In this document: piece after piece, positions 54,036-63,900 of the stretch
Numbering within the stretch: the stretch's first letter is position 1
Layout of the letters: each line of letters begins with the position of its first letter
Source of the DNA: Microbulbifer sp. THAF38
Lineage (GTDB): Bacteria > Pseudomonadota > Gammaproteobacteria > Pseudomonadales > Cellvibrionaceae
Length of the DNA stretch: 64,000 nucleotides
Direction of reading: 5' to 3'
Assembly (NCBI RefSeq): GCF_009363535.1
Contig: NZ_CP045369.1
Span: 2,305,001 to 2,369,000 of the forward strand
The notes under the pieces: generated by a model
What the model was told of the DNA's origin: nothing
What the model saw: only the letters and a program-made list of their open reading frames with translations
Databases searched by the model: none
Program-made: the position numbers and the translations under genes

Positions 54036-54461
54036 TTACAACCAATACCAAAGCGCCAAGGTTAAATTAATCATCATCATGACAAAATCCATGACAAATA
54101 TGAACTTCATCACGCCTTGCACTTTCCAGGGCCCACCCCCACTTCGATTCTTTAGCGCGACTGGCAAATTATAAAAAAACTGAGAACCATGTGTAACAGC
54201 AAAAATAAAAAGTAATATAGACCTTTGGATATACCCAGAAAAGGAAGCGTGATTAACCAATAAAAGAACACTCATTAGCGCCAATGAAAAATTAAATCCC
54301 CCTAGAAATTTACCCGACTCAGCCAGTATTCCAAAGACAGGGGTATCTCTATATTCTCTAGGGACAATCAGCTTGGCAAAAATTTTTCCCCGCAAGGAGA
54401 AAACATTAAAGCCCATTAAGAACCAAACAGTATTTAGCACTAAGACCAACTCAAAAATCAC
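54036..54461 (-). CDS. Four-helix membrane protein of unknown function
   Basis: A 141-residue protein with four hydrophobic helices and a polar loop after the first (LRGKIFAKLIVPREYRDTPVFG). GTG 54459-54461 has GGAG 6 bases upstream and is preferred over GTG 54471-54473. The family is not recognised. The segment SGKFLGGFNFSLALM in the second helix and LPVALKNRSGGGPWKVQG before the last helix look like functional loops. The gene sits at the end of the flavoprotein operon and may belong to it. Confidence 0.7.
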   Translation of the reverse strand: MIFELVLVLNTVWFLMGFNVFSLRGKIFAKLIVPREYRDTPVFGILAESGKFLGGFNFSLALMSVLLLVNHASFSGYIQRSILLFIFAVTHGSQFFYNLPVALKNRSGGGPWKVQGVMKFIFVMDFVMMMINLTLALWYWL

Positions 54462-54558
54462 ATTAATCTCCACAATTTATTATAGTAATTACTTGTGATT
54501 ACATAAGGCAGCATACAGCACAGCACCAATCATTTAGGAACACATAAAACTGTATTTT

Positions 54559-55848
54559 TTAGGAGTTACTTAATACCGACCAGCAATTCACAATTGTCCC
54601 TTTGTCATACACAGCTATATCCCCAAACTGAAGAAATACGGACTCACTTTGAGTTGGCCTCAAGAAAACCCAGTCATCCTCTCGCAGGGCTACTTGGTTT
54701 GAAGCATTGAGCATCTCCTGATTTGTGGAGCGGCCATAGATAGGATTGATAGAAAGTCCTTTTGGAGATTCAGGCTGTGCCTTCCAATAGCCGCCGGAGA
54801 TAAAGAACGTTTGCTCTCGGTTAGGATTTAACCAGCGCATAGCACCTGTCAAACTTTCCAATCCAGGAATCTGTGTTTGCGGCAGACGCTTTAACACGGG
54901 ACTGGCAATAAAGGCAGCTGCTTCATGATCATCTAAGGTTGGAATATCAAAATCCGTAGGCTTTACCAAACAGGAACCCGCCGCTAACTCATTACAGGGG
55001 GCACTCCCTGAACGCCTTTTATAGAGTTGATAAGTGGGACTGCCAGCTCCATTCAATGTCAGATCACTGGGAAACTGATCACCCAGTATACGCCTGGCCT
55101 GCTCTAATCTTTGGCGGTAGATATTCAAGCCGCGGTCAATCGCCTTCTCTGGCCCACCCAGAATCCCCGGCATCTTAGCCGCATGAGCGTCATAGCCCAT
55201 AAATCCCGATAAACTGAGCTGTGGTTCTTTCTGAATGATATTAAGCATTTCGGTAAGGCTTTGAACATCATTGACGCCGCCGCGATGCAACCCTACATCC
55301 AATTCGATATTGATCCGCAACTCTTGACCGAGGTTACTGGCCAATGCGGCATACTGTTGCAGACGCCGAGGGCTATCAATGAGCCACTGAAGCTGTAGTT
55401 TGGGATCAAAACCACTTGTTGGCGGGCTGCTATAAAAGCTTTTAGCCGCAGCAATCGGAAGCGGCTTACCCAGCAGAATGTCCGCCTTTGGTTGTGACTG
55501 TGCCAACTGTTGTAAAAAAGGCAGATGGAACACCATAAATCTATGGGTTCCAGTCTCCTTGGCTACCGTCTCCAGTAAACCCAGGGCCGGCAAAGACTTG
55601 GCAACAATACGATAGTCAAAATGTCCCCTTAGGTGCCCAGAGAGCACATCAGCATTGGCTTTCAGGCGACTTAAGTCCACCACCATTGTGGGGCCAGAAA
55701 AACCAGCGGCATCCAGGGCCTTGGAGATGTTTTGGAAATAATTGCTATGTCCTCCTTGCCCCAAGGCTTTTGGCCTCAAAAGTGGTACTGCAGCCGCAAC
55801 GCCCAATGCCGCACCGCCCAGTATGAATTTTCGCCGTGCTTTCTCCAA
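54559..55848 (-). CDS. PLP-dependent D-threonine aldolase/D-serine deaminase-like protein with Tat-like signal
   Basis: A 429-residue alanine-racemase-fold (fold type III) enzyme. The PLP Lys is in DYRIVAKSLPALGLLE (about residue 84), and GFMGYDAHAAKMPG and LTLNGAGSPTYQLY match the DSD1-like family. The N-terminus is ARRKFILGGAALGVAAAVPL, a Tat-like signal, so the protein is probably exported with PLP already bound, which is unusual. The start is TTG 55848 with GAGAGGAC upstream. It is 76 bp downstream of the aldonolactone-oxidase-like gene; the pair also occurs together in actinobacteria. Confidence 0.87.
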   Translation of the reverse strand: MEKARRKFILGGAALGVAAAVPLLRPKALGQGGHSNYFQNISKALDAAGFSGPTMVVDLSRLKANADVLSGHLRGHFDYRIVAKSLPALGLLETVAKETGTHRFMVFHLPFLQQLAQSQPKADILLGKPLPIAAAKSFYSSPPTSGFDPKLQLQWLIDSPRRLQQYAALASNLGQELRINIELDVGLHRGGVNDVQSLTEMLNIIQKEPQLSLSGFMGYDAHAAKMPGILGGPEKAIDRGLNIYRQRLEQARRILGDQFPSDLTLNGAGSPTYQLYKRRSGSAPCNELAAGSCLVKPTDFDIPTLDDHEAAAFIASPVLKRLPQTQIPGLESLTGAMRWLNPNREQTFFISGGYWKAQPESPKGLSINPIYGRSTNQEMLNASNQVALREDDWVFLRPTQSESVFLQFGDIAVYDKGTIVNCWSVLSNS

Positions 55849-55924
55849 AGTCCTCTCCAGAATTTCCTTTTTTAGCTCTTAGTTTGGGCGGTACCTCATA
55901 GTCCCGAAGCCAATATGGTGTCAA

Positions 55925-57316
55925 TCAGCTTACAAGTTCCTTTAGGTAAGGGTTTAAAAATTTTCCTTTGGGATCCATTTCCTTTCTGACTTCAAGATAG
56001 TCCTTCCAGCGAGGGTATAATTTGGCGAAATTCTGCCGGTGCAAAGTATTGAGTTTGCCCCAGTGAGGCCTACCCCCATACTTGCGCATAATCGGTTCTA
56101 GTACCTTGAACAAGGGTTGGTAATCCTCTTCAAAGTAACGGTGCACTGCGATAGAAACAGAATCCTGTTGGTAAAAAGGGCTCAGCCAAATATCATCACC
56201 CTTCACAAAACGCACCTCAATAGGAAAGAAAACATTGAGGTTGTTCTCCTCTATTGTGCGCCGCAACTCCGCAAAAGCGGCTAAGCCAGCTTCCCGTGGT
56301 AAGTGGTATTCCATCTCATTAAAGCGAACATTGCGCTCACTGGCATAGTTGCGCCAGGAGGACTCTACTACCACCTCCTTTTCAATATCTTCCATTGCAG
56401 ACCGCAAGGCGTATTGACGCAATTTAGGCGACCAACCAAGCCAGTCCCTTACGGTTTTAAGGGTCATCACCGCTTCATTGGTATCCTCCCGCTCGGTAGT
56501 GAAGATCTCCTCATTAGTCAATTGATGGGTATCTGCCAAACACATACCGGAGAAAGGAATATAGTAGAACTCGAAATTCCGATTTGAACCCGCAAGTGTC
56601 TCCGCCTGTTCAATCAGCTCCTCCATTGGAGCCACCCAGGATTCCCGCCGCAGCCTGTAGCTGGGCTGATTTTGCATGCGCACCTTGGTCACTAAGCCCA
56701 GGCTACCCAGGGAAACTTTGGCCGCAGTAAAGACCTCTGGGTTTTGTTCCGTATCGCACCAAAGGGTGTTGCCATCTGCAGTAACCAGCTCTAGCCCCAC
56801 AACATAGCTGGACATACAGCCCAGGCCAGCCCCAGTGCCATGGGTAGCGGTAGCTAAACATCCACCAAGAGTCTGCTCATCGATATCTGGCTGATTGATC
56901 AAGGCTTGACCAACATCTTCCAGCGGCTGGCCCAGATCGGCTATTCGCGTACCCGCATAAATCGTAGCCTGGGCAGTTTCTTGACTGTGATCGACAACCC
57001 CACTAATGCGCCCAAGCGAAATAATGGTGTCATCTGTCGGCACCAAAGCCGTGAATGAGTGCCCTGCCCCCACAGCTCTCACAGTACCGCTAGCTTCTGC
57101 TACACGCTGCTGCAGTTCGGCAACCGTTTTTGGTGCCAAGCGCTCACTAGGTACACACTCTTGCGAACCAGACCAGTTACGCCAACGGATGCCCTTGCGC
57201 TTTCCAGTATCGCTGGCCTGTACCAGGGTGCGGGCAATAGAAGAAATTGGAGCTGCAGCCATGGCGGTAGAGCCTGCGGCAATGGTGGCAATAAAGCGGC
57301 GACGTGATTGCTGCAT
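55925..57316 (-). CDS. Tat-exported FAD-linked oxidase (D-arabinono-1,4-lactone oxidase family)
   Basis: A 463-residue VAO-fold flavoprotein. The Tat signal is QQSRRRFIATIAAGSTAMAA. The FAD domain reads VRAVGAGHSFTALVPTDDTI (about residue 80) and CLATATHGTGAGLGCMSSYV; the ALO C-terminal domain has RPHWGKLNT (HWGK motif) and FLNPYLKELV at the end. Substrate is a sugar acid lactone or a polyol. It is translated 6 bp after a cytochrome c gene, so that cytochrome probably accepts its electrons in place of oxygen. Confidence 0.93.
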   Translation of the reverse strand: MQQSRRRFIATIAAGSTAMAAAPISSIARTLVQASDTGKRKGIRWRNWSGSQECVPSERLAPKTVAELQQRVAEASGTVRAVGAGHSFTALVPTDDTIISLGRISGVVDHSQETAQATIYAGTRIADLGQPLEDVGQALINQPDIDEQTLGGCLATATHGTGAGLGCMSSYVVGLELVTADGNTLWCDTEQNPEVFTAAKVSLGSLGLVTKVRMQNQPSYRLRRESWVAPMEELIEQAETLAGSNRNFEFYYIPFSGMCLADTHQLTNEEIFTTEREDTNEAVMTLKTVRDWLGWSPKLRQYALRSAMEDIEKEVVVESSWRNYASERNVRFNEMEYHLPREAGLAAFAELRRTIEENNLNVFFPIEVRFVKGDDIWLSPFYQQDSVSIAVHRYFEEDYQPLFKVLEPIMRKYGGRPHWGKLNTLHRQNFAKLYPRWKDYLEVRKEMDPKGKFLNPYLKELVS

Positions 57317-57322
57317 GATTCC

Positions 57323-57712
57323 TTACTCCGCAGTGGCCATAAAGGCGATTAACTGCTCAAACTGTTTTGGTGAGCACTCAAAACAAAGACCTAGGGGTGG
57401 CATGCCCTGGAATCCATTAACCGCGTTTTCAACCAGTACATCCATTCCTTTATCTAAACGCGGTTCCCAACTGGCAATATCGCCAGTAAGTGGTGCCGCA
57501 CTGGCACCGGTACTATGACAGCTGCGACAGGTTCGCTGATATATCTCGGCTATTTCAGGATCATCAGGCGTCAAGGTGAGTGCTTGTTGGGCTAAAGCCA
57601 AACGGTTTTCGGGGCTATCCTCGGGGGATTCAGAACAACCAGCCATTAATACACCCAAAAGAAGGGGGGCGCAGAGAAGCCTAAGGCTCCGGTGAGGTCT
57701 TACCAGTTCCAT
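57323..57712 (-). CDS. Cytochrome c5-like lipoprotein
   Basis: A 129-residue class I cytochrome. The lipobox LMAGC (about residue 25) makes it membrane-anchored. Haem motif CRSCH (about 60-64), axial Met in NGFQGMPPLG and the cytochrome-c5-specific second Cys pair CFEC near residue 105 are all present. It is the first gene of the operon with the FAD oxidase (6-bp gap) and probably receives its electrons. Confidence 0.93.
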   Translation of the reverse strand: MELVRPHRSLRLLCAPLLLGVLMAGCSESPEDSPENRLALAQQALTLTPDDPEIAEIYQRTCRSCHSTGASAAPLTGDIASWEPRLDKGMDVLVENAVNGFQGMPPLGLCFECSPKQFEQLIAFMATAE

Positions 57713-58198
57713 GTATGTACACCTACTACATTATTGTTAATATTTCTCAGGTGCTTAAACCTGAGGTTGGCGTTGTGTACTCAAGTTGCAACCATTGTTA
57801 ATCAGGCTGGCAGCTAAGACAACAAGCGGAACTGGTCAGTCTAACATTGAACTGAACTCACTATTTACTTGGTACTAATTCGTATCACCTGCCCATTATT
57901 CATTTAGTAATTACTATTCTCTGATTCTTTTGCACATCCCTATGAGTAAAGCCTTTGGCATTACGTCTCTTTTTATTTATTGATGGGTAATTTATTGATG
58001 AACTGAAAACTGTAACTATTATTAAACTCCCCGAAGGCCCCTTAGGCATTACTCAAATAGCCCCCATTTATATTCATTAGAGACAATGAATCAAGGAGGT
58101 AGCAAAACCAGCTAAAGTGCACAATCTTTATCGTCCTCAACCAAAAGCATGATTCTAAAGAGCAACTTATAAAAAAATATAATCGGCAAACTTAAACC
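57713..58198. other. AT-rich divergent intergenic region
   Basis: It holds the promoters for the cytochrome operon (leftward) and for the EEP-domain gene (rightward). A 10-bp direct repeat, TTTATTGATG, occurs at 57976-57985 and 57991-58000 (15-bp spacing), a possible regulator site. No gene is seen. Confidence 0.45.
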
Positions 58199-59686
58199 AT
58201 GGATAACAATAAAGTGAAAAATAAACTATTAAAATCCGCATTTGTTGTAGGAGGTCTGAGTTTTAGCTTTTCTGCTTCAGCAATCACTTTTTCTGAAATC
58301 TGGGATATTTTGATTAGTTCCAGCACGCAGGTAGGATTCACCGGCACAGTGGGCAATCAAGGCTATAGCAGGCCAGAGCACTTATCTGGACAGAGCGGCC
58401 AATTAAAAATAATGGCAGCCAATATCAAGGGCTTTCCTGAAGGCTTACAGGGGATTTCAGACAGCCAAGCCTCCCTGTTTTCTTCCACTTATATTACCGG
58501 TCAGGCCTACGATATCGTTGGGCTTCAGGAGAACTGGGTAAGAAACTATGCAGTTATGTCTTCACTCAACCCAACAGAATACCCTTATAGAAGCGATCAC
58601 TTCCAGGGTGGAATTTTCAGCTTTGGCGATGGTTTAAGTACTATTTCCAAGCACCCTATCAATGGCAGACAGCTCCATATCGAATACTCAAGCTGTAAGG
58701 GTACCTATGCAGACTTTATAGCAAATGGTTCAAGCCCCGATTGTGAAACGGAGAAAGGCTTCACTTTCACCGAAGTTCAGCTGGCGAAAGACTTGAAAGT
58801 TCATTTTTACAACACCCATATGGACACCAGTAATGGTCCAGAAAAAACGGGCCAGTTCAATCAACTAAAGCAGTTTATCCAGCAAAATTCGGCGGGCTAC
58901 CCTGTTATTGTAATGGGAGACTTCAATGCATGGATCGATAACGGTGGCTGGCAACCGGGCCCTGGCCAATCAGAATTAGGGCGCTGGGCCACAGATTTAG
59001 ACTTAACCTGGGCTTGTAGTCAGGTCAGTTACGCCGCTGGCAATACGAACATCAATGATGTTAAGGGGCCCTGTAAAGGGGTTGACCACATTGCATTTCG
59101 TGGTAATTCGCAAATCAGCTTCTCCACAAATCGTTACGATGAGGTTCATCAGAGCATCAGTGACCACAACCCCATTACCGCAACATTAAATTGGACAAAT
59201 CACGCAGCCGCTTATTCCTCCACTTATGCGAGAGCACATACCGCTTCTCTGCTCAACACCCACCACAACACACGAATTCAGGCAGTCTATGGTGGTAACG
59301 ATGAGGCAAAAAATATGCCTGCGCCTGCTGCTGAATGGGAGACCTTTACTCTTGCATTAGAACAAAAAGGTAATACTCAGCCATGGGTGGATCATCGCTG
59401 TATTCAGAGCGGAGACACAGTTTCGATACGCTCCCATAACGGGCATTACTTACGTGCCACGCCGCATAACAATCATAATGTTGATGTCAGAGCCGGTGTG
59501 ACCATGAGCTGGGAAAAATTTACTCTTTACAACCATACGAACGGATGGGCATGTTTAAACGCAAACGACAGGATTACTTTAAAAACAGCTCATGGGAAGT
59601 ATGTAATGGCTGATGCAAATCGTAATTTATCTGCTTCCGATAACCAGCAGGCCTGGGAGTTCTTTCAGGTTGAGTTTGCGAGATAG
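58199..59686 (+). CDS. Secreted endonuclease/exonuclease/phosphatase-family phosphodiesterase with fascin-like beta-trefoil
   Basis: A 495-residue secreted protein. Signal peptide ends SASA (residue about 28). Residues 65-340 are the EEP fold: IMAANIKGFPEG, DIVGLQENW (catalytic Glu), HFYNTHMDTSNG (His), VIVMGDFNAWID (Asp, Asn), GVDHIAFRG and SISDHNPITATL (Asp-His). This order resembles bacterial sphingomyelinase C. Residues 345-495 repeat a pattern such as SGDTVSIRSHNGHYLRATPH and NDRITLKTAHGKYVMADANR, typical of fascin/actin-cross-linking-like beta-trefoils that bind carbohydrate or protein. The domain pair suggests an extracellular hydrolase with a binding module. No secretion genes lie nearby. 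Confidence 0.85.
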   Translation: MDNNKVKNKLLKSAFVVGGLSFSFSASAITFSEIWDILISSSTQVGFTGTVGNQGYSRPEHLSGQSGQLKIMAANIKGFPEGLQGISDSQASLFSSTYITGQAYDIVGLQENWVRNYAVMSSLNPTEYPYRSDHFQGGIFSFGDGLSTISKHPINGRQLHIEYSSCKGTYADFIANGSSPDCETEKGFTFTEVQLAKDLKVHFYNTHMDTSNGPEKTGQFNQLKQFIQQNSAGYPVIVMGDFNAWIDNGGWQPGPGQSELGRWATDLDLTWACSQVSYAAGNTNINDVKGPCKGVDHIAFRGNSQISFSTNRYDEVHQSISDHNPITATLNWTNHAAAYSSTYARAHTASLLNTHHNTRIQAVYGGNDEAKNMPAPAAEWETFTLALEQKGNTQPWVDHRCIQSGDTVSIRSHNGHYLRATPHNNHNVDVRAGVTMSWEKFTLYNHTNGWACLNANDRITLKTAHGKYVMADANRNLSASDNQQAWEFFQVEFAR

Positions 59687-59725
59687 CTGGTAATCCAGAC
59701 ATCGCGACTCGTTTGCGATCGTATA

Positions 59726-59746
59726 TAGCCCACTTTAAGTGGGCTA
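59726..59746 (+). terminator. Terminator after the EEP gene
   Basis: TAGCCCACTT / AAGTGGGCTA around a single base, followed by a T-rich tail (TGATTTTTCTTTTTT) a few bases later. It starts 39 bp past the stop. Confidence 0.65.
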
Positions 59747-59932
59747 GTTCTGATTTTTCTTTTTTGCTTGGAGTAAAGCTGTAGTAACTCGGACTTAAAC
59801 GGACAGTGCCTTACGAGAGATTCAGGTGTTATCACGTAAAGTCCAAACTACAGTTTTAAACTCTATTGTTCTTAAAATCTGTGCCGAAGTTGTACTAACC
59901 TACCCGTCTAACGAAAACTTTGGATACCTCAT

Positions 59933-60766
59933 TCAGTGATCGACCAGCTCAAATGATCCCTCACCCAGGGCTCTATTAATCACAGCGGCCAGGCGCACAC
60001 CACCTTGTTGTAAGCGCATTTCCACGGAATCCCGACAACGCAGAAAGTACTTTTCACCTAACTGAGTTTCATTGGTATAAGCCAGCTGATGAGCCAGTTG
60101 ATGGGACTCTTTGGCCCAGTGTGTGGCGCTTGTAGACTGCCAAAGCCGGCTCTGGGCCGCACCGATTTTTTCTGCCTGCTCTTTGGCATAATCCTGCCAA
60201 TCGCTAACTATCCGTGAGACGAGATGAATATCCCAAAGCGCATGCAGGTTGGTTTCCTCTCCAAAAAACTGCACCACGACATCATTCCCACCTCTATCCG
60301 AGTAAAGACCGGTATGTAGGGGTTGGTGTAGGTCGCCCACAAAGTGGGTGATAAACATCAAGGCCTCAGCGCGCTCCGTGCCTGATCGACTGCGATCTGC
60401 AAGAATTTCCTCAAACTGCTGGATGGCTTTAAGGATGCAACCCGCCGGGGGGCAATCTCTCGCTGAGACATAACTGCGCCAGTCGCGTGACAGATTGATA
60501 TAGTGCATGGGGGCAGCCCAGTTGTATTGCTCATTTGAGCGGATACGATCCGCCCAGGTGGCTGACTCTGCCAGGTGTGGCTCCCCAACTTCATCGAGAA
60601 GGAGTTCAACTTCTGCAGCCACATCCGGGGTCAAGTATTGCCAAGCAATTTCCCCAACCACTCTATGACCATCGTCCCCCCAAGCGTGAACCTTGAGAAC
60701 ACTGAACACTCCAACAAGTACAATATTTATACAAATTATTTTTTTCAGCTTACCCATCTCAAGCAT
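59933..60766 (-). CDS. S1/P1-family nuclease
   Basis: A 277-residue secreted zinc nuclease. The mature protein should start at the invariant Trp after the signal (HA-WGDDGHRVVGEIAW). The three-zinc site is complete: His in DDGHRVV, Asp in ATWADRIRS, His in MHYINL, then THFVGDLHQPLHTGLYSDRG and GNDVVVQFF, and LHALWDIHLV. It hydrolyses single-stranded DNA/RNA and 3' nucleotides outside the cytoplasm. ATG 60766 (AGAGCGG before it) and ATG 60757 are both possible. Convergent with the EEP phosphodiesterase gene, so both may feed nucleotide or phosphate scavenging. Confidence 0.94.
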   Translation of the reverse strand: MLEMGKLKKIICINIVLVGVFSVLKVHAWGDDGHRVVGEIAWQYLTPDVAAEVELLLDEVGEPHLAESATWADRIRSNEQYNWAAPMHYINLSRDWRSYVSARDCPPAGCILKAIQQFEEILADRSRSGTERAEALMFITHFVGDLHQPLHTGLYSDRGGNDVVVQFFGEETNLHALWDIHLVSRIVSDWQDYAKEQAEKIGAAQSRLWQSTSATHWAKESHQLAHQLAYTNETQLGEKYFLRCRDSVEMRLQQGGVRLAAVINRALGEGSFELVDH

Positions 60767-60993
60767 CCGCTCTAAAAATTTGTCGCTACCTTAATAAACA
60801 TTTGTGACAAATTGGTATTCATCAATGCCGTCCTACCAATTTGTTACCAAATTGCAACAAATCGTTAACCTGCCCTTCAATTTCACCCGCTAAAAAGCAC
60901 ACTGGCCGAGACCTGGGGAAGCGTCTCGGGAGCCGATTACAACCAGTACCCAAAAAGCCACGCTGATGGCTCATTCAAGACCAGGATTTAGTT

Positions 60994-63900
60994 ATGAAAC
61001 CTTCAATTTTTCGGCGCATGTGCTTATCCGCTGCGATCATCTCCGCGATTGGTTCAACACAAGTCTCTCATGCTCAAGAAACTGCCGCAGCCATCCGCGG
61101 TTCGATCACTGGTAATGGTGGCGAAGTAATCAGCGATGCGAAAGTAACAGTTATTCATACTCCTTCTAACAGCCGACGCACAACGCAGGTGGGAGAGTCC
61201 GGTCAGTTTAATTTAAGTGGCCTTCGAGTTGGCGGCCCTTACACAGTGACGGTTGAATCCGACCAAGGGAAAAGAGTACTCGAAGATATCTACTTGTCCG
61301 TGGGCGATACCCTGCCCCTAATGCTAACCCTTGGCTCATCCAGCCTTGAAGAAGTCAGCGTGCTTGGCCAGGCTTTGAGCAGCTCTCGATTGGCAGTGGG
61401 CCCCTCTTCCCATTTCAACAGCGACGATTTAAAAAGTGCACCGACTGGTGGTCGTGATATCAAGGATCTGCTACGCCTTGACCCGCGTGTTTATATTGAT
61501 GAGGCCAATGCAGATTCCATTCAATGTGCAGGAGCCAACCCTCGCTTCAACAGCCTGACTGTTGACGGCGTGCGTATGAATGACAACTTTGGTTTGAATA
61601 GCAACGGCTATCCAACCGAACGTATGCCATTCTCCTATGACGCTATCGATCAGGTAGCCGTCGAGCTGGCCCCATTTGACGTACAGTATGGCGGCTTCAG
61701 CGCTTGTAATATCAATGCAGTGACCAAGTCCGGCAGCAATGAGTGGCACGGTTCTTTTTTCTATGACTATACCGATGATGGTTTTCGCGGGGACTCGCTA
61801 GAGGGAGAAGACATCAACGTCGCCAAGTTTGATGAAAAGCGATACAACGCAACCCTTGGCGGTGCCATTATCGAGGATAAGCTTTTCTTTTTTGCAGCCT
61901 ATGAAAAACTCGATGGTGTAGCTACTTTTGACCGGGGCCCAGTTGGTAGTAATGCCGCTACCGAAGTCCAGGGCGTATCCCAGGCTCAACTGGATGAAAT
62001 TGTACGAATTTCCAACGAGGTCTACGGTTACAACCCGGGCAGCTTACCCAGTAGTCTTCCGGAAGAAGATGAGAAACTGTTAGTCAAGTTCGACTGGAAT
62101 ATTTCTGAAAACCATCGCGCAGCATTGACTTACAACTACAACGATGGTTTTTCTATTGCCGAGGCCGATGGCGATCCTGATGAGCTGGAACTGTCCAATC
62201 ACTACTATGAGCGCGGGGCAGAGCTGAACGCTTACGTCGTGCAGTTATTTTCAGACTGGAGTGACATCTTCTCTACTGAAATGAAGATTGGTTATTCCGA
62301 GCTGGATAACCGTCAGATTTCCCTGGGGGGGACTGATTTTGGTGAAGTACAAATCAGCACTTCCTACGATCATGACAACGATGGCAGTGACACAGATGCT
62401 ACTGTTTATCTCGGTGCGGATGACTCCCGTCACGCCAACAAGCTGAGCTACGATAACCTGACCTTTAAACTCGCCGGCAAACTGCTTTTGGGTGAGCACA
62501 ATCTGACTGCCGGCTACGAGCATGAAAATTTCGATATTTACAATCTGTTTATTCAGGAAGCTGCTGGTGAATATCGCTTTAGTAGTATTGAAAATTTTGA
62601 GCAAGGCGTTGCCGATCGAATCATCTATGAAAATGCTTCCGGCACCAACAATATCCTGGATGCCGCCGCTGAATTTTCATACGATATCGACACTCTCTAC
62701 GTGCAGGATGAGTACACTTTTGCCAACGTCGACCTCACAGTTGTCGCGGGCCTGCGCTACGATCGCTACAGCAGCGATGACAAGCCTGTAGCCAATACAG
62801 ATTTCACAACAGCTTATGGCTTCTCCAACCAACACACCATGGACGGTCTCGATCTACTGCAACCCCGACTGGGTTTGAGCTGGAATGTCGATGACAACCT
62901 AGAGCTGCACGGTGGGGTTGGCCTCTACTCAGGTGGCAATCCCAATGTTTGGATTTCCAACAACTACTCCAATAACGGCGTTATACAAATTGAGGCGAAT
63001 GATTACAGTGGCACGCCTTTGTTTGATATGGATTGGACTGGTATCGGCGCTCCAATTTTTGACGTACCACAGTCCCTCTACAATCAAGTTGCGAGTGGAG
63101 ACGGCTCTTTAGGTGGCGTAAACATGATGGACCCAGACTTTGAGATTCCATCAGTTTGGAAATATGCACTTGGGGGGAGCTATGAGTTTGAGTCTGGTTA
63201 TCTACTCTCTGCAGACTATCTCTACAGCGACTATAACGATGCAGCCATTATTCAAGACCTGTCTTTAGAGCAGATTAGTACCGCAGCTGATGGCCGGCCT
63301 GTTTACGCCAACGCTAATGGACGCAGAGGCGACTACATGCTCACCAATGTTAAGGGTGATTCCGGTTATTCCAGTGTTATCTCATTGGGACTTAGTAAAT
63401 CTTTCGACTTCGGTTTGAATGTAGCAGTGGGGTATGCCTATACCGATGCGGAAGATGTGAACCCTATGACCAGCTCAGTGGCCTATTCTAACTACACGAC
63501 TATCGCCACCGTAGACGCCCAGGACCCAGGCACGGCAACTTCCAACTACGTGGTTCCTCACCGTTTTACACTGAAGTTGGACTATGCCCGCGAGTTTCTT
63601 GCCGGATATGAAACTCGCTTCACTCTCTTCGGTAGTGCAAATGAAGGCGTTCCCTATTCCTACACCTTCTCCAATTATATCTTTGGTGATGGGGGGCGAG
63701 GCCGTGGTCTGCTCTATGTGCCAACAGGCTTAGACGATGCCAATGTTGTCTTTGGGGATGACTTCGATACTGACGCATTCTTCGCATGGGTCGATTCTGA
63801 AGACCTAGATAGCGGCACTATGGAGCGCAACTCCCTCAGCAGCGATTGGTGGAGCAAATTCGACCTGCGTATTGACCAGGAGCTACCCGGCTGGCGCGCA

